Source: Rutstroemia sp. NJR-2017a BVV2 (Eukaryota > Ascomycota > Leotiomycetes > Helotiales > Rutstroemiaceae). Taken from it: a stretch of DNA of 64,000 nt. A model generated the notes under the pieces. It ran no database searches, was not told the origin of the DNA, and saw only the letters and a list, made by a program, of their open reading frames with translations. The position numbers were made by a program, and so were the translations under genes. Of the stretch, positions 11,701 to 23,012 are shown in pieces. Positions within the stretch are counted from its first letter, which is position 1, and every line of letters begins with the position of its first letter. The stretch is from the NCBI GenBank assembly GCA_002946415.1, contig NJPS01000042.1, positions 469,263 through 533,262 on the forward strand, written 5' to 3'.

Positions 11701-12859
11701 ACGGGAGCGCAAGCACAGAAGCTGGCCATCACGAATGGACATTTCCCGAGTATCGTAAGTTCGTAACTCATGGTAAGGTTAGACTTCTGCTCAGACTCGC
11801 TATACTTTGCTAGCCAAAGGGTTGTCTTTGGGTCTGGTCTGGGTAGGACCTTGGTCTTGGTGTCCAGTACATTTTGATTGTTTATCATGCTCTTTGGAAT
11901 TTGCATGTTGTGGCGCACGATTTGTTGTTGGCAAAGCGAATTCGACCAATGCAATATATTACTCCGCTCTCCCCTCCCATCGTCCTTCGAAGAACATACT
12001 TCGTACACTCAACCACTCTACTCATGGTACAATGGCGGTCGACCGTTCTTAGCTCTTACGAATCGCATCGGTTACCACGAGCCACTGAGCCAAAAAGCAG
12101 TCCGTTCATTCAAACTATCCAACCAAGTTCAGCCTGGCTGGAAAACTGCAGTTCCCCGAACGCTATGATCCTCCTGTGGAGAGTTCCAGATTCTACAGAT
12201 TTGCTTTTCGCCTGTTTTTCGCCTGCTCGTGCTCGAGCTCGAGCTCGATAACTCCTCTCACGCCTCTGTAGATAAAGCATAGTGTGGATGCGGAAGTATG
12301 GACACGGACGGACATAATTGTTACCTTTTGCTTCTTCTTGTTTCCGATCAGAGGGACAAACTGACAGGCCTAGGCGTCTCGGGGCCAGTGCCGTTGTTCA
12401 ATTCCGCACATCACATCATAACTATTGATTTTGGTGGTGGGAAAAAGGTACAGTAAGGTCACAAAAGACATTCAAAATCAGCTCATTGTCGACCTCCAGA
12501 TCACTTCTTCTTCTTCTTCTTCTTCTTCTTGTCATACTATCCTCCTATTACCCTCTCTCTCCCTGTCTGTTATTCCTTTTGTTCTCACGAGGACCAAGGG
12601 CCATCCGGGGCGTGCTTTCCGAAAAGGTCCTCCAACCATATCAATCTAGCAGGCCGCCTCGAGAATGGTGAATAATGACCCAACATCTCAAGTGACAAGG
12701 TCAGATTGCGAATCCTTATTCACATTTACATTCACATTCATATTTTCTCTCCCCCTGCAAATTCCAATATTCTTATAATACCCTTTACCTCACAAACGAC
12801 CTCGTAGTCCTGCATCTTTACCTTTTACTTGCGCAGACACAGAATGCTATCTCGCTCCT
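8748..12859. other. 4.1 kb interval without a recognisable gene
   Basis: The largest gene-empty stretch outside the AT block. Its base composition is normal. All open frames are below about 165 codons, overlap one another in different frames and carry no motif or repeat I know. I could not link any of them with splice sites into a convincing product. It includes a CTT microsatellite at 12504-12530 and a small palindromic CTCGAG cluster near 12226-12249. It could hide a long non-coding RNA, a fast-evolving short gene or a decayed gene, but I cannot support one. Confidence 0.45.
12504..12530. repeat. CTT trinucleotide microsatellite
   Basis: An uninterrupted run of nine CTT units, read directly. 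It lies about 330 bases upstream of the heme-oxygenase-like gene in a pyrimidine-rich leader or promoter region. Confidence 0.9.
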
Positions 12860-14356
12860 ATGGCTGATCCTAACACCACCCAACCAACCCCACCAGATGG
12901 GCAAAATTCCTTATCCGATCAAAGTGAGAACATACCAAGAAATAACCTCTGCTATTCTACCGCTGACACTCTCACAGTTAATATTGCTACCAGAGCTGTA
13001 CATACTCAACTAAACAGACTTATCCTCGCCCGTTTGCCACTCGCACTGCCCCCATTTAGTACGAACCCCTCGATTTATGTATCCGGCCTCCTATACATTG
13101 CGCCTATCTATATAACTTTCGAGTCGTTATGGCAATCGATAATTGATGCGCCCAATCTTCCAATATGCCTCGAAGAGTCAAGGATATCGCCTGGTGGGGA
13201 GAGCGCTGAAGGATCCGACTCAGACTACTTGCTCCTCGACTCTCATACACGCCATTCTACCAACAACCAGACCTCGATTGATCCTCCAAAAGTATGCTCA
13301 AGGACGCAATCTCTACTCGCGCATTTGCAGCTGCCCGGTCTCCTACGGTCTGATCGCCTCCGGGCAGATATTCGCACTTTGACTGATACGCCCGAACATG
13401 AGATTGAGGAACAACTCAAGTTGGTGTCCGACTGTGGACGGTTGGCGGAGTTTATTGCCCACACCAAACAATCTGTGGAAAAGAATCCGCACGTCTTGCT
13501 TGCGTATGCTTGGGTATTATATATGGCTCTATTTTCCGGTGGTCGTTATCTTCGAGCTTCTTTGAAGACGGCGGGTGGATTCGAGGATTTCTGGAGTAGG
13601 GATCCTTCACCTGTACGACCCTACTCAGTCACTAGAGAAGCACAGAACCTTGCCCCATCATCTAAAGTGGCTGCCGATGAAAAAGTGCGACCCTCTGCTC
13701 GCCAAAAGACTCGCCCAGAATGCCACCAGATGATGATGAAGCAGGGACTTTCCTTTTTCGACTTTGTTGGTGCCGAAGATGGAGAGGATATCAAACGCGA
13801 ATTCAAGAAACGTATAGCCGAAGCCGAAGTCCTTTTGACTGAAGGAGAGAAAGCCGACGTTATTCAGGAGGCCCAAGCAATCTTTTCATTCATGGTTATG
13901 ATTGTAACTGAACTAGATGCTGTCTGCGGTACAACGAGCGAAGACCTCGAGACCGTGAAAACTATACAGCCCATGAAGCTACATAAGGAGCACAAGCCCC
14001 TCAACAAAAGCCGAAGCAGCATTACTCTCGCCCAGGAACGATTGTCGAGAACAAGAGATAACGATGGAAGTTCTTCCGACGACGGAAAACGGGTCGAAAA
14101 CTTACCAAATTTCCTTTCTTCGATGATTGCAAGTCCCATGGCCAAATTAGTCCGCTTCAAAGACGGACTTCCTGGTGCTGCGATCATGCCCATCGGAAGG
14201 AAACACTTGAAGGACAGTAGTTCTTCCTCCGAGCAGATGTACGATAATCTTGTAGATATGGAGCCGTCGGATGGCAGTTTCTTGGGTCTTGTTACGGTTG
14301 GAGGACCACTTATGGCATTGACTGCTATGTTTGCAGCGTGGTATTTTGTTGGGTAA
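12860..14356 (+). CDS. Tail-anchored heme-oxygenase-like protein
   Basis: Single-exon gene, 498 residues, with features of the multi-helical heme-oxygenase fold. Near the N-terminus it has ATRAVHTQLNRL, with His48 where heme oxygenases carry the proximal heme-ligand histidine in a VHTQ context. Further on, LLAYAWVLYMALFSGGRYLR (residues 213-232) matches the distal helix, in which a Leu-x-Ser-Gly-Gly kink faces the heme. A later helical block (KREFKKRIAEAEVLLTEGEK, residues about 310-330) also fits the family. The C-terminus ends in one hydrophobic span (GGPLMALTAMFAAWYFVG) and nothing after it, the layout of a tail-anchored ER protein like yeast Hmx1. It is longer than canonical enzymes (250-320 residues) because of two disordered insertions (about 105-145 and 245-290). 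Whether it degrades heme or has lost activity cannot be told from sequence. The start is the first in-frame ATG. Confidence 0.85.
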   Translation: MADPNTTQPTPPDGQNSLSDQSENIPRNNLCYSTADTLTVNIATRAVHTQLNRLILARLPLALPPFSTNPSIYVSGLLYIAPIYITFESLWQSIIDAPNLPICLEESRISPGGESAEGSDSDYLLLDSHTRHSTNNQTSIDPPKVCSRTQSLLAHLQLPGLLRSDRLRADIRTLTDTPEHEIEEQLKLVSDCGRLAEFIAHTKQSVEKNPHVLLAYAWVLYMALFSGGRYLRASLKTAGGFEDFWSRDPSPVRPYSVTREAQNLAPSSKVAADEKVRPSARQKTRPECHQMMMKQGLSFFDFVGAEDGEDIKREFKKRIAEAEVLLTEGEKADVIQEAQAIFSFMVMIVTELDAVCGTTSEDLETVKTIQPMKLHKEHKPLNKSRSSITLAQERLSRTRDNDGSSSDDGKRVENLPNFLSSMIASPMAKLVRFKDGLPGAAIMPIGRKHLKDSSSSSEQMYDNLVDMEPSDGSFLGLVTVGGPLMALTAMFAAWYFVG

Positions 14357-14789
14357 TATGGATGGATGGATTGGATAGATTACATTGGAACGGACGGACT
14401 TTACTATGATGCTGTAGGAATGCTGGGTTGGGACGAAGGCGTTTGTTGGCTGGTCTGGTTAGAATGATAAAGGTTGCTCCAGCGTACACTCTTAGGACAA
14501 TTGAAACATGATACCCCTATCCACCCTTTGAAATTCTCGCAGTGTCTCATCTGATATGGACCTATATTTATATTTTTGTGCTGCACGGTGATATTCAAGC
14601 AGAGAGTCTTCTGCATTGCACTAATCACACCCAGGATCATTTGCTCTGTATATAAATGATAGAATTTGGTGAATATCCAAAGCGTGGTATTTCTATAATT
14701 CCATACTCCAAAAGGAGGGATCTATTTCAACCGAGCACCCAACTCCATCCCACTCCAATCTAAACCCCCAAATATCTAGAAACAATATT
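14357..14789. other. Short convergent intergenic region
   Basis: 433 bases between two convergent genes, presumably both 3' untranslated regions. No open frame with support and no RNA gene seen. Confidence 0.5.
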
Positions 14790-16288
14790 TCAAACCAATT
14801 CTTCCCCCTCCACATCCCCCTCCGCAGCGATAACTACAATCCTCGGCGTCTGCATACCCGCCGAACTCTCACCTACCACCACTACCGTACCTCCTTTCTC
14901 ATCCTCGTCCTTACTCTCATGATTCACAAACACAAAACTGCCCACCACAACCAGCGCCCCCACCCAATATATCCCGTTGCTGTACTGTTCATTCAACCAC
15001 ATCTGCCCAATCAAACTCAACGGAATCGTCATGCTCAGCCCCACCGTCACCACCAGCGGCGTCGTCAATAACATCGCATAGGCCCAGCAGTAATCGCTTA
15101 TGAAGCTACTCGCCGAATTGAGCAGCACGATTAACCAGATCTTGCCCGTAGGCGGCAGCTCAAACTTCTCCACTCCCGTCAGATGCAGGATCACGAAACC
15201 AGGCCAGAGGAAAAGCACGTTGAAGAGGCCGACCAGACCGAAGAATAAGGGCATGTCAACGCGATCCTCGTTGCCGCAGCGTTTCTTCATAACCACGGCG
15301 TAGAGTCCGTACATGACGGCGCTGCCGAATGCCATGATGTCGCCGATGGCAATCTGGGCTTGCGATTTGTGGGGGAAGTTTCCGCGGTTCGAGTCATTAT
15401 CGGTGGAGGAGAGGTCGACGGAGGAGATGAGGATGATGCCGATGAAGGAGGCGAGGACGCCGATGAGTTTGCGGTAGGTGAAGGATTCGACGCGGATGAG
15501 GGCGCCGAATAAGAGGGTGAAGATGGAGGAGGTAGAGGTGAGAATTGTAGAGGATGCGACGGATGTGTATTCGAGACAGCCGGCGACAAGGTAGTTAGCG
15601 ATGAACCAGAGGAGCGAAAATTCGAAGGATAGTTTAGCGGTCTCGCCGACACTGAGTTTGTCCTCTTTTTCCTCAATTTCTGAGAGCGAGATGTCCGCGG
15701 CTTCTTCGTCCCCGGATGGGAGTAGGCGCGCTTGGGAACTGCTTAGAGGATCTTCCTGGTCGTCGTCTTGTTCGGATCTGTGCATATTGTGCTTCCTCCT
15801 CCATACCTTCTGAACTCCCTTTATATAGTTCTTATACTCCAAAACCTGCTCATGGTAATATTCTACCATAGATTTCCGCACATGCCCCCAGCCATGTTGC
15901 TGCAGAATCCGCAGAAAGATCGGGACCAGCGAGACCGCAAAGAAAGATGTGTTGATATATGTAACAAAATACGGTTTCGAATAGGTATCGTCTGCGAAAA
16001 TGTACTGTAGTATCGCAATATATCAGCTTTATGTACCCTTCCTAGCCGCAAGATGGGACTTCCGATTTGAGAACTTACACTGGCAAGGAAATTACTACTT
16101 GTCCATAACATCACCGTGACTCCCAAAAGGAACATCCCTAGAGTCCTCCTCGCAACATTCTCCAAACCCATCCCCGCTCTAAACCCCATGTTGTTCCCCT
16201 TGCTCCCGCTCGAGATGGTGCGCTCCAACGTCAAGGAAGGTCTATGCGCGGGCGTCTCCGCAGAAGCTGGATCCATCACTACACTCAT
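14790..16288 (-). CDS. DMT-superfamily transporter (SLC35F5 / YML018C-like)
   Basis: Predicted vacuolar or Golgi membrane transporter of the drug/metabolite (EamA-type) superfamily. Two exons on the minus strand, 16288-16079 and 16004-14790, joined in phase 0 across a 74-base intron (GTAAGT ... CTACAG). The splice reconstitutes the family stretch SNFLAS then YIFADDTYSKPYFVTYINTS. About ten hydrophobic segments are visible, including GVTVMLWTSSNFLAS, FEFSLLWFIANYLVAGCLEY, ILTSTSSIFTLLFGALI, LIGVLASFIGIILISSVDL, IMAFGSAVMYGLYAVVMKK, LFFGLVGLFNVLFLWPGFVI and WVGALVVVGSFVFVNHES. A hydrophilic loop of about 70 residues with acidic and Ser clusters interrupts helices 2 and 3. The start is uncertain: I chose the ATG giving MSVVMDPAS at 16288, but the frame is open to an ATG at 16465. 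The substrate is not determinable from sequence. Confidence 0.88.
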
Positions 16289-17360
16289 CGCAGCAGTGTA
16301 TCTCAACCCGTCTGTCCGTCGGCCAAAGATTCCCTTAAGGCTTCCAGTGTAATGAAAATGATTCTCGTTGTTGGAAACGAGCGTCTTCAAGCTTAACGTT
16401 ATCTTTGAATCCGTGGATCCTATCCTATCACCGGAAATCCCACTTTCGCTCGGCCACCAACACAACTGGATCCTGAGCTCCGCGAACTGGTGTTTAAAAT
16501 AATGTCCTTAGTAGTATTGTGATGTTGAGGAAACCGAAACTCGCTCAAAAGGAATGATGAGCCCTGTCATGGAGGTTGCAGACATAGACACAGATATGCG
16601 TGATACATTTAAATATTGCGCAATATGTCGAGACCGATTTGTGATATGTTGTGAAGCTTTTGTTCGCAGAGCTTATGAAGCGGATGGTGGAGTTGCTGAA
16701 GAGGAGGTATGAACCCTATGAGATCTTTATTTAGGTTAGGTAGTGTGGTCCTGAGATACTACAGTAAGGAGTAAGAGGCAAATCTAAATAAAATGACAGC
16801 CAAGCCAAAGTTACCAGGAAGGCTGAGGCTTACATTTATCTAGATTGAGACATTCTCATTTGTGATAGACGTTTTGATAGCGATCCTGCAAAATACAGTC
16901 CTCCGCGTTCAGCCAATCCAACCCAACCATGAAGGCTTCGTTGAATCGACGGCCCGAGGTTGGCTTGAATACGTTAAGGAAATCACGTTGCCGGGTATTG
17001 TTGTCGTTTCCAGCTTTATGGCTAAGGGCTTTCGACTCCAATTCATTATGCATCATTGCGCAATCATCGTCACGTCCTTTGTATATTCTTTTGGAACTTG
17101 TTGTTTAAGCAACCAGATACGGTGCTATCAATTGCAGCAGTACGTCTTTCTCATTATGCATTCTGTATAGACATGAAAACAAAGGTAAGAAATGAAGGTA
17201 AAACACCCAGTAACAGCAACAAACAGTAACGCCAGGATGATTCTTATGTACACTTAAGGAAGTCCAAGTTGAAAAGTTTGTGTATGATCCCCAGTTGCAA
17301 ACGAGCTGTTAGGTGAGAAAAGGTAGAGGCCAAAACTGTCCATGCTAACACAAACTCCAT
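16289..17360. other. Intergenic interval
   Basis: About 1.07 kb between the transporter 5' end and the ypt7 3' end; the upstream part may include extra 5' coding sequence if the ATG at 16465 is used. Remaining frames are short and motif-free. Likely the transporter promoter and the ypt7 terminator. Confidence 0.45.
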
Positions 17361-18320
17361 CTAACAAGCGCAGCCGTCCCTATCGTTTTCAATATGGACA
17401 TTGATAGGATCCGAGTAATCCCCATTATATTCGTCTGATTCCTCTTGGGCCAAAGCATTTCTTGCGATAACTGTGAAGCAGTCAGTAAAGCCGCCATCAT
17501 ATCTGATAGGAAGATTGCGCACCTTCGAATGCTTGCTCAACATTGATAGCCTCTTTTGCACTCGTTTCGAAGTATGGAATGTTACCCTTTGAGGTACAGA
17601 AAGTCAAAGCACGTTTTGAGGAAATCTGTAGCTGCCGTTAGTAAAGCTCCTGCTGTGGCACGTGGTATCTGACTTACCACTCTCTTGTTCTCTTCGACAT
17701 CAATCTTGTTACCCAAAACCACCTAACTCCAAGTCAATACTGTATTCGGAGTACTCAAGCACTGAACCTACGAATGGGAAGCTTTCTGGATCTCTTGGTG
17801 AGGCCTGGATCAAGAACTCGTCTCTCCAGCTATCCAGTGTATCGAAACTCTTCGAGTTGTTGACGTCGTAGACAAGGACGCAGCAATCCGCACCTCTGTA
17901 GAATGCGACACCTAATGATTGAAATCGCTCTTGGCCAGCAGTATCCCAAAGCTATACACGACCATATCAGCGATCCTCATCTCCCTTGTTTGTATATAAT
18001 GGGAAGCGTACCTGCATAGTGACTAGTCGATCGTCGACCAATACCTCCTTGGTCAAGAAATCTGCTCCGATAGTAGCCTTATAGCTTGCGCTGAACTTCT
18101 TGTTGACCTGCGAAGCATTAGAGTCATCCCTCGAAGGTAGCTTCATGGTCAAAGGGTCGATAGACTTGGTCTTCAACGTACGTATTGGTTCATTAAACTC
18201 GTTTTCCCCACACCGCTATCGCCCAAGATGATGACCTAGAAGTCGTCCGTCAGTACTGAAGCTCCTCAGAGAGCTGGTGGTCCATCCAACCTTCAGTAGA
18301 ACCTTCTTTCTCGAAGACAT
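17361..18320 (-). CDS. YPT7: Rab7-type small GTPase Ypt7
   Basis: Rab GTPase of late endosomes and vacuoles; in its GTP form it recruits HOPS for vacuole fusion and autophagosome delivery. Seven small exons on the minus strand: 18320-18291, 18235-18182, 18107-18012, 17951-17772, 17722-17678, 17625-17523, 17470-17361; 618 bases, 205 residues, the standard Ypt7 length. All GTPase motifs are present after joining: P-loop GDSGVGKTS (15-23), effector region with [18 protein letters not shown] (from residue 62), NKID (125-128) and TSAKE. The C-terminus ends Cys-Ala-Cys, the double-geranylgeranylation signal. The effector sequence [20 protein letters not shown] is typical of Rab7/Ypt7. Introns are 50-75 bases; the donor of intron 6 is GTGCGC, slightly unusual. 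The ATG is 10 codons before the first intron, as in other fungal ypt7 genes. Atg16, which acts in the same autophagy route, lies about 580 bases upstream on the other strand. Confidence 0.96.
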
Positions 18321-18903
18321 CTTTCCTCGTCGTGGATGTAGTTTCTTCTCTTCTCCTCACTTGGCGCTAAGCTTGACCCTGCCCTGTTTCCAAGATCTTC
18401 TTGGATTTCACTCTGATGAAAGAGCGTGCTCCGGCGTTGCGATATAGTTGTGTGAGTCGCAGAAGGTCGTCGCTGTTTCGCGCGGCGTAGGGATCAATTA
18501 AGGATTTGTTGACGTCGTTCGTGGTGTCGCTTCGTTGGTTGAAGAGTAGTAGAACATCAACATTACATCGGGGCCTACCAGGCATAATAAGCTTTGGTGC
18601 TTCTTGCTCCATAGTTGTAACCCACTAGCGTTCGGCCGCGCTTTATCCTATCAGCATTGCTTATCGGGATCTGTCTTGCATGGTTTTAGGCCCGTTTATT
18701 CACATTCGCTCCGCATAGGAACTTGTGACTTGACGCACAGAATGTTAGGCTGCACGAAGAACTTCTTCTTTCTCCTTCTCCTGTCTCGCGCAATTATGGA
18801 ATATTGAGAGATTATCCTATATTCTTCCAACAACTCGTTTTCGCAAGAGATACATGAGCAATGCAGCCTCAACCCACACATCAGCAAGCGGCAATACCAA
18901 AAA
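18321..18903. other. Divergent promoter between ypt7 and atg16
   Basis: 583 bases separating the ypt7 and atg16 start codons. It contains an 81-codon open frame on the ypt7 strand (18612-18367) that ends 46 bases before the ypt7 ATG. The product is rich in Asn, Arg and Leu and resembles nothing I recognise. It may be an upstream open frame in the ypt7 leader or chance. Both promoters must lie in this interval. Confidence 0.5.
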
Positions 18904-19587
18904 ATGACGTCCTGGCGCGATGAATACATCAAAGCTCTTCAGGAGCGCGATGAAAGGGAACAGGCAAGCTATCAGCGATTCGATCCACAGTTCATAGAAG
19001 CCTGTAACTCCGCCTTGCCCTCTCTATCTTCGTTGCGATTCTACTCAGACTAACCATGCTCCCACAAAGATACCCAACTCCTCGACCGTGTGTCAGCGCT
19101 CACGGCTACAGCTGCCCTTCACGAAAATACAACATCCACCTCGAACCCGTCTGTGAAAGTTACATCACCATCTTCGTCTCAGACCGCTGCTCAGGATCCC
19201 AACCCTTCGCAAGAAACACTGCGGCTCCGCGCCGCTCTTTCGGAAGCCCTCCGCTCCTCCTCTGCCTTCCAATCTCGGGCTAAAATCGCCGAAAGTTCGC
19301 TCCAAACCTTGCGCACGAAGAGCGCATCTCAATCGAAACAGGTGGAATCTTTGACAAGGGAGCGCAATATTTTGGAAAGAAAGATTCGAGATCGAGACGA
19401 TGAATTAAGGGCAAAGACAAAAGGATATCATGATGTGCAGGATGAGATGATATCATTAAATTTGCAACTAAACATGGCAGAGCAGAATGTTAAGAAGTTA
19501 AAGGCGGAGAATAAAGAGTTGATCGATAGATGGATGGCGCAAAAAGGGCGGGAAGCTGATGAGATGAATAGAACATTTGGAAGTTAG
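18904..19587 (+). CDS. ATG16: Autophagy protein Atg16
   Basis: Core autophagy protein that binds Atg12-Atg5 and dimerises through a coiled coil, placing the Atg8 lipidation machinery on the phagophore. Two exons, 18904-19003 and 19070-19587, joined across a 66-base intron (GTAACT ... AAAG); 205 residues, the length of fungal Atg16 without WD repeats. The N-terminus holds the Atg5-binding helix (WRDEYIKALQERDEREQ, then YTQLLDRV after the splice). A Ser/Thr-rich linker follows, then a long uninterrupted coiled coil from about residue 100 to the end (LRTKSASQSKQVESLTRERN, ILERKIRDRDDELRAKTKGY, LNLQLNMAEQNVKKLKAENK). The last residues, ELIDRWMAQKGREADEMN, match the typical Atg16 C-terminus. It converges on dot1 with only about 330 bases between stops. 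Confidence 0.95.
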
Positions 19588-19920
19588 GACAACCTCACCC
19601 ATTTGCCAGCGCGCTTCATGCATATCCAATGTGTCAGTGTGCATCAGCATGGGACTCGGATTTGATTGAAGGACTGATCAATGGACAATCAGAACTCGTA
19701 CACAATACACGAATCTATTGTTACAAGCGCCCTTCTACCCTACGTTCGTTCGCTATATTGGTATATGAAATCACCAAACCGATCACCCGCCAAATGGTAT
19801 CCTAATACAATAATCCTGTCCAAAGTCCCAGCGTTCTGTTTACTCCATTGTATATGCCATCCAAAAGCGCTCAATTTCCAACGGAACCACTCCTCTCTTC
19901 TCGAACTTCCAGAACTAATA

Positions 19921-21592
19921 TTAATCCTTCCAGTTGGAGAACTTCGCCAGCCTGCTGCTATCTTTCGTCGCAATATAGTAATCCCCTCCACCCGGCTGCC
20001 AGCTAACATCGCCATCCCCAAATATCCTTCTTTCCACCGCCAAGACATTCACAGGATTGTTGCGATTCCGCGCCGTGATCTCATGACCATCTGGCACGAA
20101 GCTCTGCAGACTCACGATTTTACACCCATCCTTGAGGTCCAAAAACAAGTTCAAAAGGCTCTGGTTCAGCTCGGGCTGGAATACTTGATTGTTGACCACG
20201 ATAACATCAGCCCTCCGCATAGCCTCATGAATCTTCGAATTTTCAAGGAAGTCTCCAGCCTCGAGGTGCACAGAACCGGTGCTAATACCCCATGCATGAC
20301 AGCGTGCAGAGAACTCCTTCTTCTGTGCAGCTGCAAGACGAGAGGCATTAGGCATGTACTCACAACCCCAACTCTCGCAGCCTATCTGTAGGGCAGCCTG
20401 TAGTACAACGTTACCAACACCAGAGCCAAGGTCTACGAAAACCTGGTCGGACTTCATGCGTGTATCTTCTTTAAGAATTCGCGATATGAATGGAAAGAGC
20501 AGTTCGCCATAGACGTAGTTTGTGCCATTCTGATATTTTTGAAGTAACTCCACTTCGGGCGAGACAACTCGATCGTAGACCTGCTGTAAAATGATCTTAA
20601 CGAGGTTGGAGGGTAAAGAATGCATGTTGTCCAAATTCCTGGCAATAGAACCATCCTTTACAAGAGCTCCAAGAGCGCCGTTGTAGACGCTCACGGCATC
20701 CTTGAACTGAGGTAATAATTCTTTCACTAGAGCTTTGTCGCATGGTTTTCTGTCGAGCATATTTTTGATGATGTTCCCAGCTTTTTGTACCTGACGGTAG
20801 ATGCCATTTTCTGGATCCCTAAACTTTATGCTTTGCTCCTCGGTCAAATAAACGTCCTTAACGATGTCGACAATTTTCATGATCTCCTCAAAAGCGTTAA
20901 TCATTTCTTCTTCGTAAGGATTTATAATGTCCCCTTCTGAAACTAGCTGATATCTGCAATCGCATGAAATCGTTAGTTCTGCCGTTGAAGCTTCTTAGGC
21001 GCATGAATCACAAATAAACATACCTTTCCCCGCGCCCCACACTCGGATATCTCAAGAATACAGTATCGCAATCACCCCCATTGCCTTCCCCTTTCTTAGC
21101 CTTCCGCATGCTCAGCATGGTGTCGGCTGCATTTATCATCTTAATCTTCTTTCCCCCTTCTTCCCTGACCAGGAATGCCCTGAGATCGCGCAACTTCCGA
21201 TTCGGATCAGCTTCCCCATTTTCCACCTTGACTCTTTTGCTTCCGACAGGGCTCTCGTCTTCATCTTCGGACTCGCTATCGCTTTCTAGGCGGAGTTGAC
21301 TTGGACTTCGTCGGATTGAAGGATTCGGACTTCTCCTCGGACTAGAGTTTGCGCTGGCCTCAGCCTTCCGTTTCTTTCCTGCGCCGCTTGCGGTATTGGG
21401 CACGCTCAACAATCTGCTTGTATTATCTTTGGACCTTTGGGGAATCGTATTGATGCGTGTCCCCTCTCGCACGTCATTGCTCGAAAGTTTGCTTTTGAGA
21501 GGTGGCGGTTTCTTGTCCAGTTTTATCTTTTCTGTTTTGAATTTCTGCTGCGCAGGCTGAACGCCGAAGCCTTTCTTCTGCCCAAAAAACAT
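19921..21592 (-). CDS. DOT1: Dot1, histone H3-lysine-79 methyltransferase
   Basis: SAM-dependent methyltransferase that modifies Lys79 of histone H3 in nucleosomes, acting in silencing and the DNA-damage checkpoint. Two exons on the minus strand, 21592-21024 and 20953-19921, joined at Arg (AG|A) across a 70-base intron; 533 residues. The N-terminal 190 residues are basic and Ser-rich (KKRKAEASANSSPRRSPN, an acidic SDSESEDEDES run), fitting the DNA- and nucleosome-contact region of fungal Dot1. The catalytic domain follows with all landmarks: NYVYGELL, motif I DLGSGVGNVV, GCEYMPNASRLA, LEAGDFLEN, VIVVNNQVFQPELNQSL, and SFVPDGHEITARNRNNPVN ahead of the closing strands. Dot1 is a seven-beta-strand enzyme, and the GSGVG loop plus the NNQVF motif are its hallmark. 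The first ATG of the open frame gives a plausible fungal N-terminus (MFFGQKKGFGV). Confidence 0.96.
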
Positions 21593-23012
21593 GTTTGCCC
21601 CTCGCTCATTCCCCTCAAAGGAATGACTGTCCTTACTATGACTAAAATGATTATTAGATGGAGATATAATATATGCCAGTATAAGAGAAGGTCATTTATG
21701 AAAATGAATGAATAGTAGTGAAAGAGAATAGTTGTTTGTTTGCAAATACGAAGGGATTGTTTATGATGAAGATTATTAGGTAGACGGATAAAGGGCAGAA
21801 AAGGTAAAAGCAGGTCTGACAAGCGGGTAACTTTAGAACTTTAGGGAAACCCAAGGGTACGGGAATTTCGAATGCAGGTGCAGGACTAGCACTAGCGTCG
21901 ATCTTTGCATCAGGCTGTGATCACGTGGCACAAGACATGCAGCTAAGGGAAAAGAGAGGGAAAAGAGAGAGCGAACGAGGAACAGGAAGTTGGCGAGGGC
22001 TGTTGTATTTCATCTCATCGTTCCCATTGCTTTTTCAAGATGGACGTCCTTCAGACCTATACGGAATACAACTACACCCATAGATACAATCATCAGAGAA
22101 TGCACACCTCTAGCCATAAGTATTTATTTCATTCATTTCTATTTTCGTTCTTTGTTCTGCATTACAGAGCACCACAATCCTCTCTCAGAGCACCACAATC
22201 CCCTCTCCATGCACAGCGTCGTCCAACTGAAATACCGAAATGGCAAACTATCAAATTTAATGCAGTGAAACACCGTAGACTTCGTGCAAACATTTTGATT
22301 CATCTGTACCGTCGCATTTTCATACCACCATAACATGCCATGATCCCATCCTGAATCCTCTCTTTGTGTCTATGAAGCCAAGAGAAAAACCTAGAACCAT
22401 AATGTCGATGGAAAACAAGGGACAGGGTGGTAGTAGCAAGAAAAGACCAAATGGATATAGATGCGTCGGAGTCTGTTACTGTTCTTCGGCAGAAATAACT
22501 TTTGATTCCCACTATTCCCAAGCCGCGAAAAGAGGAGAGTGAGTAGACAAACAAGCCGCAAAAGTGAAGTGACATAGGCATGTCAAGATGGCGACAAACA
22601 TAGTAAGACATGTCAGTACACAAGACTTGTGCCGCCAAGCCAAGAAAATTGACTTCGTGCAAAGGCCACCCATATGCAATCTAGATGTTGCCAGTACATA
22701 GAGGTACAAGGAAAATAGGTCCAGGGATTTGTTGTGAATGATGTGCGCTCGGTGTGAACATCCAAGCCAGGGAGGCCAGAATGTGTGAAGGCATGACGCA
22801 GATCTAGACATATGCTTTATAAAGATCTAACGCCGAGGAAATCGTTTTGGAAGCCGAGACATGGGTAAAAGATAAAAGAAATTGATTCTGGGTTTTAGGG
22901 GCATCAAAGTCATGAAAAACGCATGAGACTATGTGCTCAGTGCACCGAGATATACCTTCTCGGAATGTCGATGTCCGGTACTTGGTTCGACTCTTCTTGT
23001 TATCACTAGGAT
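21593..23012. other. Intergenic, dot1 promoter and eIF4B 3' region
   Basis: About 1.4 kb between dot1 and the 3' end of the eIF4B gene. Short frames on both strands lack motifs and splice partners. A short direct repeat (CACAATCC with CTCTC) sits near 22170-22205. Probably the dot1 promoter near 21600-22000 and a long eIF4B 3' untranslated region. Confidence 0.45.
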
